Origin: Oscillospiraceae bacterium
GTDB lineage: Bacteria > Bacillota > Clostridia > Oscillospirales > Ruminococcaceae
Assembly: GCA_017483465.1 (NCBI GenBank)
Contig: JAFUWN010000005.1
Coordinates: 103,549 to 167,548 of the forward strand
Length of the DNA: 64,000 nt
Reading direction: 5' to 3'
The notes under the pieces were generated by a model. It was not told the origin of the DNA and ran no database searches. It was given only the letters and a program-made list of their open reading frames with translations. This document shows positions 34,038 through 42,187 of this stretch, piece by piece. Within the stretch, counting starts at the first letter, position 1. The number at the start of each line of letters is the position of its first letter. Made by a program: the position numbers and the translations under genes.

Positions 34038-35012
34038 TTAAAGCGAAACATAATCCGGATTGGTATTGTAACTCCGGAGACAACTGTCTATTTTCGCATA
34101 ATTTATTTTTTCACCTATGATAATCAATACAGCCTGAGCATTCGGCACAGGGGTCAGCTCAATCTTTCCATGCACAGTGTTGATTTTCCATGCTTTTCCA
34201 TCGGCTTTCGGTAATGCTCCCTTGATCCTGAAAATCGTTCCGTTTTCTGTATCATTCAGAATCGTTTCCAGTACTTCCGATATTTTCTCTTCCGGTATCG
34301 CTATATGCATGAAATAATGCACTTCGCTTTCTGTCCGGTCTGCATCAAACTGCTTGACATAGCGTTCGCTCCGGTAACCGGCACAGGATAAGCTTTTTAA
34401 ATCCTCTTCTGTCAGGGCAGACCATGCTTTCATTAACAGGTCATTTTCTTTAAACTGCCTCGGACACTGGATTCCCGTCAAGGCTCTGTTGATATGCGTT
34501 AAAATTCTCTCTGCAATTGCATTCTCTGATTCTTCCGGATTCCGCTTGCTGAGTATCAGCTTTCCGGCACAGGCCGACTCTGAAGCTAATAAATATTCCA
34601 TCTGTGAAGATAATAATTCTTTCATTTCAGAATCTATGATTGTCAGGACACTCCCGATCTCAAACCATCTGTCAAGAGGAGATTCATACAGCGTATCGAA
34701 AAATTCATCCATATCGAAAATTCCCGAAGGCTCGACAATTACCCTGTCAAAATGCTGCATCCCCAGAGAAATCAGCTGTGTCTTGAACCGCCTCTTATGA
34801 CAATCTTTATCTCCGCCGCCTGCAATCATTTCTATCTGACAGTGATCGCTTTTCAAATCCTGTAACATCATCATGTCTATATTAACAGCTCCGAAATCAT
34901 TTTCCAGAATTGCTATCCTCTGTCCCTGACTGAGAAAATATTTCGCATAACTGTGCAGAAATGTCGTCTTTCCTGCACCTAAGATTCCGGTAATCAGATC
35001 TATTTTGGTCAT
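34038..35012 (-). CDS. CobW/G3E-family GTPase without the CxCC motif
   Basis: A 324-residue P-loop GTPase of the COG0523 group (metallochaperone-like). Walker A is GILGAGKTTFLHSY; IEPSG-like motif VIVEPSGIFD and SKRNPEE follow. The canonical metal-binding GCxCC motif that most CobW/YeiR/ZigA proteins have after the P-loop is replaced by GGGDKDCHK, leaving one Cys. The C-terminal CobW_C-like part has HYFMHIAIPEEK. Metal specificity, if any, is unknown. ATG 35012 is chosen by the conserved MTKIDLITGILG start. The gene lies downstream of sigG on the same strand with an 81-base gap. Confidence 0.82.
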   Translation of the reverse strand: MTKIDLITGILGAGKTTFLHSYAKYFLSQGQRIAILENDFGAVNIDMMMLQDLKSDHCQIEMIAGGGDKDCHKRRFKTQLISLGMQHFDRVIVEPSGIFDMDEFFDTLYESPLDRWFEIGSVLTIIDSEMKELLSSQMEYLLASESACAGKLILSKRNPEESENAIAERILTHINRALTGIQCPRQFKENDLLMKAWSALTEEDLKSLSCAGYRSERYVKQFDADRTESEVHYFMHIAIPEEKISEVLETILNDTENGTIFRIKGALPKADGKAWKINTVHGKIELTPVPNAQAVLIIIGEKINYAKIDSCLRSYNTNPDYVSL

Positions 35013-35093
35013 ATTATCCCGTTCTTTCTGTGATTTGTTTTTTTCTATTCTATCACAGATTTGCAGAATTGTCAATTCCTGTTAGATTGCTAA

Positions 35094-35867
35094 TCAGATT
35101 GCTTCTTTGATTTTCGAGATTGCATTTTTTTCCAGTCTCGATACCTGTGCCTGTGAAATGCCGATTTCTTTTGCAACTTCTACCTGTGTCTTTCCGCACA
35201 GAAATCGGAGATATAATATATTTTTTTCCCGGGATTCGAGATTATTCATGGCATCACGCATCGAAAACTGGGCTATCCAGCTTTCATCGCTGCTCTGATC
35301 GCTCAGCTGATCGGCAACATAGAGTGTATCACCGGAATCAGAATACACAGGCTCATAAATCGAAATGGGATCGCTGATACTCTCCAGGGCAATCACAATA
35401 TCCGATCGTTTTTCGTGAATTTCTTCGGCGATTTCTTCAATTGTCGGTTCCCGAAGCAGCTGATTTGTCAGCTTTTCCCTTGCCTGTATCGTCTTATATG
35501 CTAAATCTCTCAGAGAACGGCTGACTTTGATCTGGTTATAATCTCTTAAATATCTTCTTAATTCTCCTGAAATCATCGGCACACAATACGTCGAAAATCT
35601 GACTTCTTTCGATAAGTCAAAATTATTGATTGCCTTGATTAATCCTACCACACCGATCTGAAATAAATCATCCACATCCTCGCCACGGCCGGCAAATCTC
35701 TGTATCACACTCAGTACAAGACGCAGATTCCCTTTGATCAGCTTGTCTCTGATTTTTTTATCTCCGGTTTCTTTGAACTCTCTTAATAACCTCATTTTCT
35801 CTTCTTCACTCATTACTTTCAGTTCCGAAGTATTAATCCCCGAAATTACTACTTTATGATAGGCCAT
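35094..35867 (-). CDS. sigG: RNA polymerase sporulation forespore-specific sigma factor
   Basis: Sigma-G drives late forespore transcription. The 257 residues carry the SigG/SigF-type arrangement: an N-terminal KVVISGINTSELKVMSEEE, region 2 (VDDLFQIGVVGLIKAINNF and VRFSTYCVPMISGELRRYLRD), region 3 and region 4 (EVAKEIGISQAQVSRLEKNA). It is transcribed toward the G3E GTPase gene and divergently from spoIIGA-sigE, whereas in Bacillus sigG lies directly downstream of sigE on the same strand. Confidence 0.94.
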   Translation of the reverse strand: MAYHKVVISGINTSELKVMSEEEKMRLLREFKETGDKKIRDKLIKGNLRLVLSVIQRFAGRGEDVDDLFQIGVVGLIKAINNFDLSKEVRFSTYCVPMISGELRRYLRDYNQIKVSRSLRDLAYKTIQAREKLTNQLLREPTIEEIAEEIHEKRSDIVIALESISDPISIYEPVYSDSGDTLYVADQLSDQSSDESWIAQFSMRDAMNNLESREKNILYLRFLCGKTQVEVAKEIGISQAQVSRLEKNAISKIKEAI

Positions 35868-35951
35868 TGCATAACTTCCTTTCTGCTTTTGGTTTTCACT
35901 GGAATTATGTATCGGCGTTTCCTGATTTATACATGAAAAATTTTTTTTGCC

Positions 35952-35994
35952 TGTCCGGTTCTGACAAAATCCGACATCACAGATATGCTATAAT
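35952..35994 (+). promoter_or_regulatory. Probable Spo0A-controlled promoter of spoIIGA-sigE
   Basis: A -35-like CTGACA (35961-35966) and -10 TATAAT (35989-35994) are separated by 22 bp, the unusual spacing of the Bacillus spoIIG promoter. Reading the minus strand, two boxes TGTCGGA (35976-35970) and TGTCAGA (35966-35960) lie exactly 10 bp apart and near the -35, resembling 0A boxes (TGNCGAA). Other promoters in this window have 17-18 bp. Confidence 0.65.
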
Positions 35995-36020
35995 AATACC
36001 AGCAAAGGACGGGACTGCCT

Positions 36021-36803
36021 ATGCAGATTATCTATCTTGACGTTTTATTGATCTTTAATCTATACATGAATTATTTGCTTCTGTCATTAACAGCTAGAAT
36101 TACACATATCAGACTTGTTTTCTGGAGAGGATTATTCGGGGCAGGCATCGGCAGTCTCGCTTCTTTATGCTTATTCCTGCCGGAACTGCCTTTTCTGCTC
36201 TCCGGTATGATGAAAACAATCCTTGCTGTGCTGATCTGCCTTTCTGCTTTCGGCAGAAAACGGCTTTTCCGCAACTGTCTTGCTTTTTTTGGCATCAGCT
36301 TTCTTGTCTCCGGGGCTTTGTATGCCTTGTCTGTCTGCACGCAGATTCCTGCTGTGCAGCACAACGGCTGCTTTTATTTTGATATTTCTCTTTCTTATCT
36401 GATCGGCTTTACTGTAACTGCATATTTTCTCCTGTCTGTGATACAGTTTCTCTATGACAGAAATCAGATTTCTGATCAGGCTTATCAGATTACTGTCCGG
36501 TATCGGAAGCATTCTGTTTCTCTGGAAGGCCTCGCCGATACCGGAAATTCTCTTACGGATTTCTATACCGGAAAACCTGTTATTATCTGTGACGGCTCTC
36601 TGCTCAGCGAAATGCAGCCGGAACACAGTCATATCCTGCCATATCTTACTATTGCAGGAAGCGGAACACTCGAAGTGTTTCAGCCGGATGAGATTATGAT
36701 CTCTCATGCATACGGAACAGTAAAAACTGTCGATGCTCTGATCGGAATCGGCTCTCAGGAAAACGGAAAAGCAATTTTCAATCCGAAGCTTATCAGATTC
36801 TAA
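36021..36803 (+). CDS. spoIIGA: Sporulation sigma-E factor-processing peptidase
   Basis: SpoIIGA is the membrane aspartic protease that cleaves pro-sigma-E. The 260 residues have five hydrophobic segments in the first 140 (for example [18 protein letters not shown] and [16 protein letters not shown]). The C-terminal protease domain carries the active-site motif [17 protein letters not shown] (catalytic Asp). It lies 16 bases before sigE in the same order as in Bacillus. It is preceded by a promoter with Spo0A features. Confidence 0.92.
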   Translation: MQIIYLDVLLIFNLYMNYLLLSLTARITHIRLVFWRGLFGAGIGSLASLCLFLPELPFLLSGMMKTILAVLICLSAFGRKRLFRNCLAFFGISFLVSGALYALSVCTQIPAVQHNGCFYFDISLSYLIGFTVTAYFLLSVIQFLYDRNQISDQAYQITVRYRKHSVSLEGLADTGNSLTDFYTGKPVIICDGSLLSEMQPEHSHILPYLTIAGSGTLEVFQPDEIMISHAYGTVKTVDALIGIGSQENGKAIFNPKLIRF

Positions 36804-36819
36804 GGAGGTTTTTTTCATC

Positions 36820-37521
36820 ATGAATATTCTGAACCGGATTCGCCTGTTTCTTAAAAAATTATTATACGGCTCTACTGTGGATTATATCAGCAGTACCGAT
36901 ACGCTTCCGCCGCCGCTCTCCAGAGAAGAGGAAATTTCTGTATTCGCCAAACTTGCCGCCGGCGATCCGCAGGCCAGAGAAACTCTGATTGTCCATAATC
37001 TCCGGTTAGTTGTCTATATCGCTAAAAAATTTGAAAGCTCCGGTGTTTGTCTGGAAGATCTGATCTCTATCGGCACGATCGGACTGATCAAAGCCGTCGG
37101 CACTTTCCAGACGGATAAAAATATCAAATTTGCTACTTATGCTTCCCGCTGTATTGAAAATGAAATTCTCATGTTCCTCAGAAAAGCAGTGCAGTATAAA
37201 GGCGAAATCTCCATTGATGAGCCTCTGAATACCGACTGGGACGGCAATGAACTGCTGTTATCCGATGTTCTCGGAACAGATGACGATATTGTCAGCAGGG
37301 GAATCGAATGGGAAGCAGAACGGGATATGCTCCATCAGGCTGTGGATGCTCTCCCCGCAAGAGAAAAAGAAATTATGGAACTCCGCTTCGGACTTAACGG
37401 CAGACGGGAATGCACACAGAAAGAAGTTGCCGAAATGATCGGCATTTCTCAGTCTTATATCTCCAGACTGGAGAAGAAAATTATTAAAAAACTCCGTGTT
37501 GTTCTGGAAGGACAGATCTGA
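36820..37521 (+). CDS. sigE: RNA polymerase sporulation mother-cell sigma factor E (pro-form)
   Basis: Sigma-E governs early mother-cell transcription. The 233-residue protein has the N-terminal pro-sequence ([20 protein letters not shown]) and the mature start near [11 protein letters not shown]. Region 2 ([39 protein letters not shown]) and region 4 ([20 protein letters not shown]) match SigE throughout. Its ribosome-binding site AAGGAGG lies just past the spoIIGA stop. A hairpin terminator follows. Confidence 0.96.
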   Translation: MNILNRIRLFLKKLLYGSTVDYISSTDTLPPPLSREEEISVFAKLAAGDPQARETLIVHNLRLVVYIAKKFESSGVCLEDLISIGTIGLIKAVGTFQTDKNIKFATYASRCIENEILMFLRKAVQYKGEISIDEPLNTDWDGNELLLSDVLGTDDDIVSRGIEWEAERDMLHQAVDALPAREKEIMELRFGLNGRRECTQKEVAEMIGISQSYISRLEKKIIKKLRVVLEGQI

Positions 37522-37525
37522 CCAC

Positions 37526-37554
37526 TTGACAAATCAGTTTTTTTATATTAAAAT
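37526..37554 (+). promoter_or_regulatory. Candidate promoter overlapping the sigE terminator
   Basis: TTGACA (37526-37531) and TAAAAT (37549-37554) are spaced by 17 bp, just past the sigE stop. Transcription would begin inside the following terminator hairpin, so the two signals must be balanced. Confidence 0.5.
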
Positions 37555-37556
37555 AA

Positions 37557-37591
37557 AATCAGCAGGGCTTGTCTGCCCTGTTGATTTTTTT
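37557..37591 (+). terminator. Terminator of spoIIGA-sigE
   Basis: CAGGGC/GCCCTG (37563-37568 with 37575-37580), extended by AATC/GATT, is followed by a T-run. Confidence 0.8.
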
Positions 37592-37608
37592 CAGGAGTAT
37601 GATTTTTT

Positions 37609-38211
37609 ATGATAAAAAAATTGGCTTGTGTTTTGCTGTCCTGTCTGATGCTTACAGGCTGTGCCACACAAAAACAGAAAACAAATTACGCAGAAAACGA
37701 CCTCCCCTACGGTGCAACTATGAAATCCGATAAAAATTCTTATGCTGTGCCTGTTACCTGGGACAGACGCTTTTTCTCAGAAGAACAGATTTCTGCTGTC
37801 GCTGATTATATCGCAGCTATCCAGAATAATGACCCGGAATTATATGCTTCTGTCGCTCTGCCGCTGTATACCAATTATCAGATTCAGGAAGTCTATGATT
37901 ATCAAAATACGGAAGAACTTGTCAGTGCTCTGCATGAAGGCCTGACCGGTCAGCTGGCAGATGATTTCAAATTCCAGATGATTATGATCAATGATTTTTC
38001 CCTCGACAGATCAACAGGCAGTTTGCAGGCTATGCTGACTCTGCTGGATAATATTTCCCAAGACAAGAAATTTTCTGATACGATTCAGAATGCCTGGGCT
38101 TTGGAACTGGAATGGGAATTCTCTTATAATAACGGCGAGGGAAACGGCAGAGCAGAAAATCAATATCTCTATTTATTCCAGATTGATGACCAGTATTACT
38201 GCTGTATGTAA
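37609..38211 (+). CDS. Predicted lipoprotein, unknown function
   Basis: A 200-residue exported lipoprotein with a signal and lipobox (LSCLMLTGCAT). The rest is a globular domain with FSEEQISAVADYIAAIQNND and an acidic stretch, and a C-terminus IDDQYYCCM. No recognised family. It follows the sigE terminator with its own candidate promoter and a small gap to rsmE. Confidence 0.6.
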   Translation: MIKKLACVLLSCLMLTGCATQKQKTNYAENDLPYGATMKSDKNSYAVPVTWDRRFFSEEQISAVADYIAAIQNNDPELYASVALPLYTNYQIQEVYDYQNTEELVSALHEGLTGQLADDFKFQMIMINDFSLDRSTGSLQAMLTLLDNISQDKKFSDTIQNAWALELEWEFSYNNGEGNGRAENQYLYLFQIDDQYYCCM

Positions 38212-38235
38212 TCTATAACTATGCGAGGTGAAATT

Positions 38236-38958
38236 ATGCCCAGATTCTTTACTGAACATGCCGATGAAAATCAAATTATCATCACCGGAGAAGATGCCCG
38301 TCATATCGGCCGTTCCCTCAGAATGCGTACCGGAGAAATGCTTACGGTCTGCTCCTGCGGTGTTGATTATCAGTGCGAAATTGTGAAAATTACAGATTCT
38401 GAAGTCTTTCTGCATCCTGTCGAAATTCATCCCTGTGCTGCAGAACCTGATATTCATCTGACACTCTATCAGGCTGTTCCCAAACAGGACAAACTTGCCG
38501 AAATTGTCCAGAAATCTACAGAATTAGGCGTTTCTGAAATCGTTCCTGTCCTGACTTCACGTTGTGTTGCCAGACCGGATAAAAACGAATTCCGCAAAAA
38601 ACAGGACAGACTTCAAAAAATTGCCGTCTCTGCCGCCAAACAGTCCGGCCGGGGCATGATTCCTAAAGTCCATGCTCTGCATACCTGGAAAGAGGCTCTT
38701 GCTTCCATGCAGAAACAGGATCTCAGTATTATGCTCTACGAAGAAAAAGGCGGTGTCCGCTTTGAAGAAATTCCGTTTGCCGGTCAAACAACTATCGGCC
38801 TGTTCATCGGCAGTGAAGGCGGGATCTCCGAAGAAGAAGCTCAGCAGGCAATTACGGCCGGTCTGCACCGTGTCTGGCTCGGAAACAGGATTCTTCGCTG
38901 TGAAACTGCCCCCACTGCCGCAATCGCTATTTTGATGTATCTGACTAAAAATATGTGA
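38236..38958 (+). CDS. rsmE: 16S rRNA (uracil1498-N3)-methyltransferase
   Basis: RsmE methylates U1498 of 16S rRNA with SAM. The 240-residue SPOUT protein has an N-terminal PUA-like part (FFTEHADENQIIITGEDARH), YQAVPKQDKLAEIVQKSTEL, and the trefoil-knot motif LFIGSEGGISEEE followed by LGNRILRCETAPTAAIA. ATG 38236 (GCGAGGTGAAATT upstream) is preferred over an upstream in-frame ATG at 38221. It lies about 10-25 bases after the lipoprotein gene. Confidence 0.94.
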   Translation: MPRFFTEHADENQIIITGEDARHIGRSLRMRTGEMLTVCSCGVDYQCEIVKITDSEVFLHPVEIHPCAAEPDIHLTLYQAVPKQDKLAEIVQKSTELGVSEIVPVLTSRCVARPDKNEFRKKQDRLQKIAVSAAKQSGRGMIPKVHALHTWKEALASMQKQDLSIMLYEEKGGVRFEEIPFAGQTTIGLFIGSEGGISEEEAQQAITAGLHRVWLGNRILRCETAPTAAIAILMYLTKNM

Positions 38959-38985
38959 AATTTTTTTGAAAAAATAGAAAAACTA

Positions 38986-39014
38986 TTGAAATTTTAAAAA
39001 AGATGTGGTATAAT
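38986..39014 (+). promoter_or_regulatory. SigA-type promoter of the 39102 gene
   Basis: TTGAAA (38986-38991) and TATAAT (39009-39014) are 17 bp apart, and an extended -10 (GATGTGG) precedes the -10. Confidence 0.7.
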
Positions 39015-39101
39015 AATACCTGTAAAACTTTAATCAGAACTGTCCGCAGCAGTTCGGCTTGTGAAATAATTTTTTCCTGCGGAGAAAAGAGGATAATTTT
39101 T

Positions 39102-39470
39102 ATGAAAACCTGGAAGATTATTGCTATCATTGCAGCAACTGCTCTGGCTACTGCTGCTGCTGTTGTTCTCGTGCTCCAGAAGAGCCGTCAGAAAAATAAA
39201 ATGCGTTTTGACAGTTCGGAGTTCGATGATGATGACTTTATGAACGATATTTACAACTGCAATGCTGAAGACGAGGATTCCGAAGACTTTCCCCCTGAAA
39301 CAGCAGATACCCTTGCAGATGCTGCCGAAGCCGCAGAAAAAGTGGCAGAACAAGTAAAAGAATCTGTTTCTGAAACCGTGGAAGAAGTAACCGATTCTAT
39401 CGGTGAAGCTCTTGAAAAAGCTACAGATGCTCTCGAAGAAGATCTCCCGGATGAAGAAGAGATTGCATAA
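39102..39470 (+). CDS. Small membrane-anchored acidic protein
   Basis: A 122-residue protein with a single N-terminal TM segment (IIAIIAATALATAAAVVLVL) followed by basic then strongly acidic Asp/Glu- and Ala-rich helix (ADAAEAAEKVAEQVKESV, EALEKATDALEED). The tail has amphipathic heptad-like repeats. The family is unknown; proteins of this type are often membrane-tethered spacers or anti-adhesion factors. It has its own promoter and terminator. Confidence 0.55.
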   Translation: MKTWKIIAIIAATALATAAAVVLVLQKSRQKNKMRFDSSEFDDDDFMNDIYNCNAEDEDSEDFPPETADTLADAAEAAEKVAEQVKESVSETVEEVTDSIGEALEKATDALEEDLPDEEEIA

Positions 39471-39489
39471 ATATCGCTGAACGTAAACA

Positions 39490-39520
39490 AAAAGCTGCTG
39501 ATTCTGTCAGCGGCTTTTTT
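39490..39520 (+). terminator. Terminator of the acidic membrane protein gene
   Basis: AGCTGCTGA/TCAGCGGCT (39493-39501 with 39507-39515) has one wobble pair and is followed by TTTTTT. A nearly identical hairpin follows the kinase gene at 40906-40929. Confidence 0.8.
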
Positions 39521-39563
39521 CAGATAACAGGATTCGGATTTTTGCCTGAAAGGAGAATATTTC

Positions 39564-40889
39564 ATGCTGGCGATGCATATGACAATAGATCATAAATATA
39601 AAATTATTTCTGAAATCGGTCGGGGCGGCATGAATAACGTCTATTGTGCAGTTGTTGAAAAAACCGGGAAATTATGGGCCGTCAAGGAAGCACGGCTTGA
39701 TGATGATGCCGATGGTGTCAAAAGACTCTGCATGATGAGAGAAATCGAAGTTTTAAAAATATTCAATTATGAAAATGTTCCCCAAAATGTACGCTCTAAA
39801 ATTCCTCAGATTGCAGATGTCATTGATGACGAAAATCAACTGATTGTCATTATGGACTATATAAACGGCATTTCTCTGGATAAACTCATGGAACAGAAAG
39901 GTGCTCTGCCGGAAGAAGATGTCATTGACTGGATGCGGCAGCTCTGTGAAGTGCTCGCATATCTGCATACACATCATATTATTTACTGCGATATTAAGCC
40001 TTCTAATATCATGCTCAGGGAAGACGGGAATATTGCTATTGTCGATTTCGGAGCCGCTAAAAAATATGACAGCACCACAGACCCCCGTGTGATGGGCACA
40101 GATGGCTTTGCTGCTCCCGAACAGTACAGCAAAGCCGGCATTGTAGACCCCAGGACAGATGTCTTTTGTATGGGAATGACAATGTATTCCCTTCTTACAG
40201 GCATTGACCCCCGTCAGAAAAAAGTAACAGATACTTCTGTCCGGAAAATCAACCGAAACTGCTCGCCTGCTGTTGATCGAATTATCCGCAAATGTACCAA
40301 CCCTGATATTATGCAAAGATACCAGTCCTGTCAGGAACTGGCCGAAGATCTCCTGAATTATAAAAACCTCCCTGAACCAAAACCGGTTTCTAAAATCCTT
40401 CCTCCTGTGATTCTGCTTGCCGCTGTCGCCGTTGGTGCGGGGATCGCTGCATTTAAAATTCATGATCAGGCTTCCTATCCCGAAGAAACTGTGCCTGTTG
40501 CAGAAACTCTCTCTTCCGGTGAGCATGAATATCAGGTGTTTCATATCTCTATGACCTGGGATGAGGCAAAAGCTTACTGTGAATTGCTCGGCGGTCATCT
40601 CGCTACTATTACAAGCCCGGAAGAACAACAGCAGATAGAAGATCTTATCAGTCAGCTGGACGAGAAAAAATATTTTTCTTCGACTGTCAAAGATCATATG
40701 ATCATGATCGGCGGCTATAAAGATCAGGAACAATGGTACTGGGTAACAGGTGAAACCTGGGAGTATTCCAACTGGGCTGCCGGTCAGCCTGATTCTCACA
40801 GCGAAATTACTGCTCTGACTTTTTCTCCGGACTGGGTTGCTGTCAATCCCGCTCATACTTATACTAATTTTATCTGTGAATGGGACTGA
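39564..40889 (+). CDS. Ser/Thr protein kinase with extracellular C-type lectin domain
   Basis: A 441-residue protein. Residues 1-265 are a eukaryotic-like kinase: IGRGGMNNVY (Gly loop), AVKEARL (Lys), YCDIKPSNIM (catalytic loop; the HRD His/Arg are replaced by Tyr-Cys but the Asp and Lys-Pro remain), IVDFGAAK (DFG) and GTDGFAAPEQY (activation loop). A TM segment (ILPPVILLAAVAVGAGIAAF) spans about 274-294. Residues 310-441 form a C-type lectin-like fold (TWDEAKAYCELLGGHLATI, then WYWVTGETW, NFICEWD). An extracellular carbohydrate- or ligand-sensing input controlling a cytoplasmic kinase is the inference; PASTA domains are absent. Confidence 0.85.
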   Translation: MLAMHMTIDHKYKIISEIGRGGMNNVYCAVVEKTGKLWAVKEARLDDDADGVKRLCMMREIEVLKIFNYENVPQNVRSKIPQIADVIDDENQLIVIMDYINGISLDKLMEQKGALPEEDVIDWMRQLCEVLAYLHTHHIIYCDIKPSNIMLREDGNIAIVDFGAAKKYDSTTDPRVMGTDGFAAPEQYSKAGIVDPRTDVFCMGMTMYSLLTGIDPRQKKVTDTSVRKINRNCSPAVDRIIRKCTNPDIMQRYQSCQELAEDLLNYKNLPEPKPVSKILPPVILLAAVAVGAGIAAFKIHDQASYPEETVPVAETLSSGEHEYQVFHISMTWDEAKAYCELLGGHLATITSPEEQQQIEDLISQLDEKKYFSSTVKDHMIMIGGYKDQEQWYWVTGETWEYSNWAAGQPDSHSEITALTFSPDWVAVNPAHTYTNFICEWD

Positions 40890-40902
40890 TTCTCCCGTCC
40901 TG

Positions 40903-40934
40903 AAAAGCTGCTGATTTTTATCAGCGGCTTTTTT
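40903..40934 (+). terminator. Terminator of the kinase-lectin gene
   Basis: AGCTGCTGA/TCAGCGGCT (40906-40914 with 40921-40929) is followed by a T-run. The stem is the same as at 39490-39520, so it may be a local repeat. Confidence 0.8.
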
Positions 40935-40943
40935 CAATTCTCC

Positions 40944-40973
40944 TTGACAAGTCTGCTTTCAGTGTGGTATACT
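40944..40973 (+). promoter_or_regulatory. SigA-type promoter of ispDF
   Basis: TTGACA (40944-40949) and TATACT (40968-40973) are separated by 18 bp, about 45 bases before ispD. Confidence 0.7.
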
Positions 40974-41019
40974 TATTAATATAAATACACTCTTTTTTAC
41001 AGAAAGCTGGTGAACTTTT

Positions 41020-41694
41020 ATGCCGGATACTTCCGTTATCCTCGTCTGTGCCGGAAATGCTTCCCGGATGGGCGGTGTCAATAAAATTCTTATGCCGCTG
41101 AAACATTCTACTGTGATCGGCGTCTGCATGAGTGCATTCCAAAATTGTTCCGATATTGCCGAAATTATTATCGTCACAAAACCGGAGAATTTTGAACCTA
41201 TCCGGAAAATCGCTGATGAACTGCATATCTCGAAATTAACCCATCTCACCGAAGGCGGTGAAACCCGTCAGAAAAGTGTCATGCAGGGCCTGAAATTAGT
41301 CTCCAAAGATTCTGAATATATCGCCGTTCATGACGGGGCAAGACCGCTCGTCAAAACCGAACATATCTCAAGTGTCATTCATGATGCCAGAGTCTTCGGC
41401 GGTGCTGCTCTCGGCGTTCCTGTTAAAGATACGATCAAAGTCGTGGACGGCGGTCTGATTACTGATACTCCGCCACGGGCTTCACTTTATATTACTCAGA
41501 CTCCTCAGGTGTTCCGGAAACGTCTCTATTTTGAAGCCGTCGATTTCGCTCTTGAACATAACCTCGATTTTACTGATGACTGTCAGCTTGTCGAAGCTGT
41601 CGGCGGTAAAATCTATATGACACAGGGCGATTATACTAATATTAAAATTACAACTCCTGAAGATATTCAGATTGCGGAGGTGCTCTTATCATGA
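41020..41694 (+). CDS. ispD: 2-C-methyl-D-erythritol 4-phosphate cytidylyltransferase
   Basis: IspD makes CDP-ME in the MEP isoprenoid pathway. The 224-residue nucleotidyltransferase has [15 protein letters not shown] (CTP-binding), [23 protein letters not shown] and [20 protein letters not shown]. Its stop overlaps the ispF start by 4 bases (ATGA), giving the usual ispD-ispF unit. Confidence 0.96.
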   Translation: MPDTSVILVCAGNASRMGGVNKILMPLKHSTVIGVCMSAFQNCSDIAEIIIVTKPENFEPIRKIADELHISKLTHLTEGGETRQKSVMQGLKLVSKDSEYIAVHDGARPLVKTEHISSVIHDARVFGGAALGVPVKDTIKVVDGGLITDTPPRASLYITQTPQVFRKRLYFEAVDFALEHNLDFTDDCQLVEAVGGKIYMTQGDYTNIKITTPEDIQIAEVLLS

Positions 41695-42173
41695 GTTCTG
41701 TCAGAATCGGACACGGCTATGATGTCCATAAATTAGCCGAAAATCGTGACTGTATTATCGGCGGTGTCAAAATTCCCCATACGCTCGGCCTGTTAGGCCA
41801 TTCCGATGCCGATGTCCTCTTACATGCCGTTTCAGATGCTCTGCTCGGTGCTCTTGCTCTCGGTGATATCGGAAAACATTTTCCCGATACTGACCCGAAT
41901 TATAAAAATGCCGACAGTCTCAAATTATTGGCTCATGTCGTGAATCTTATCGAAGAACAGGGCTATACGCTCGGCAATTTGGATGCGATCGTCATCGCTC
42001 AGAAACCGAAATTGGCTCCTTATATCAATCAGATGCGGAAAAATATCGCTGATACCTGTCATGCTGATCTTTCTCAGGTCAGTGTGAAAGCTACTACCGA
42101 AGAACGCCTCGGCTTTACAGGCAGGGAAGAAGGCATTTCTGCTCACTGTGTTGCTTTGTTAGTCAAAAAATAA
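41691..42173 (+). CDS. ispF: 2-C-methyl-D-erythritol 2,4-cyclodiphosphate synthase
   Basis: IspF closes the cyclodiphosphate ring in the MEP pathway. The 160 residues match the family length. Zinc-ligand motif [35 protein letters not shown] and [20 protein letters not shown] are all visible. It is coupled to ispD. Confidence 0.97.
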   Translation: MSSVRIGHGYDVHKLAENRDCIIGGVKIPHTLGLLGHSDADVLLHAVSDALLGALALGDIGKHFPDTDPNYKNADSLKLLAHVVNLIEEQGYTLGNLDAIVIAQKPKLAPYINQMRKNIADTCHADLSQVSVKATTEERLGFTGREEGISAHCVALLVKK

Positions 42174-42187
42174 TCGGAGGGATTTGT

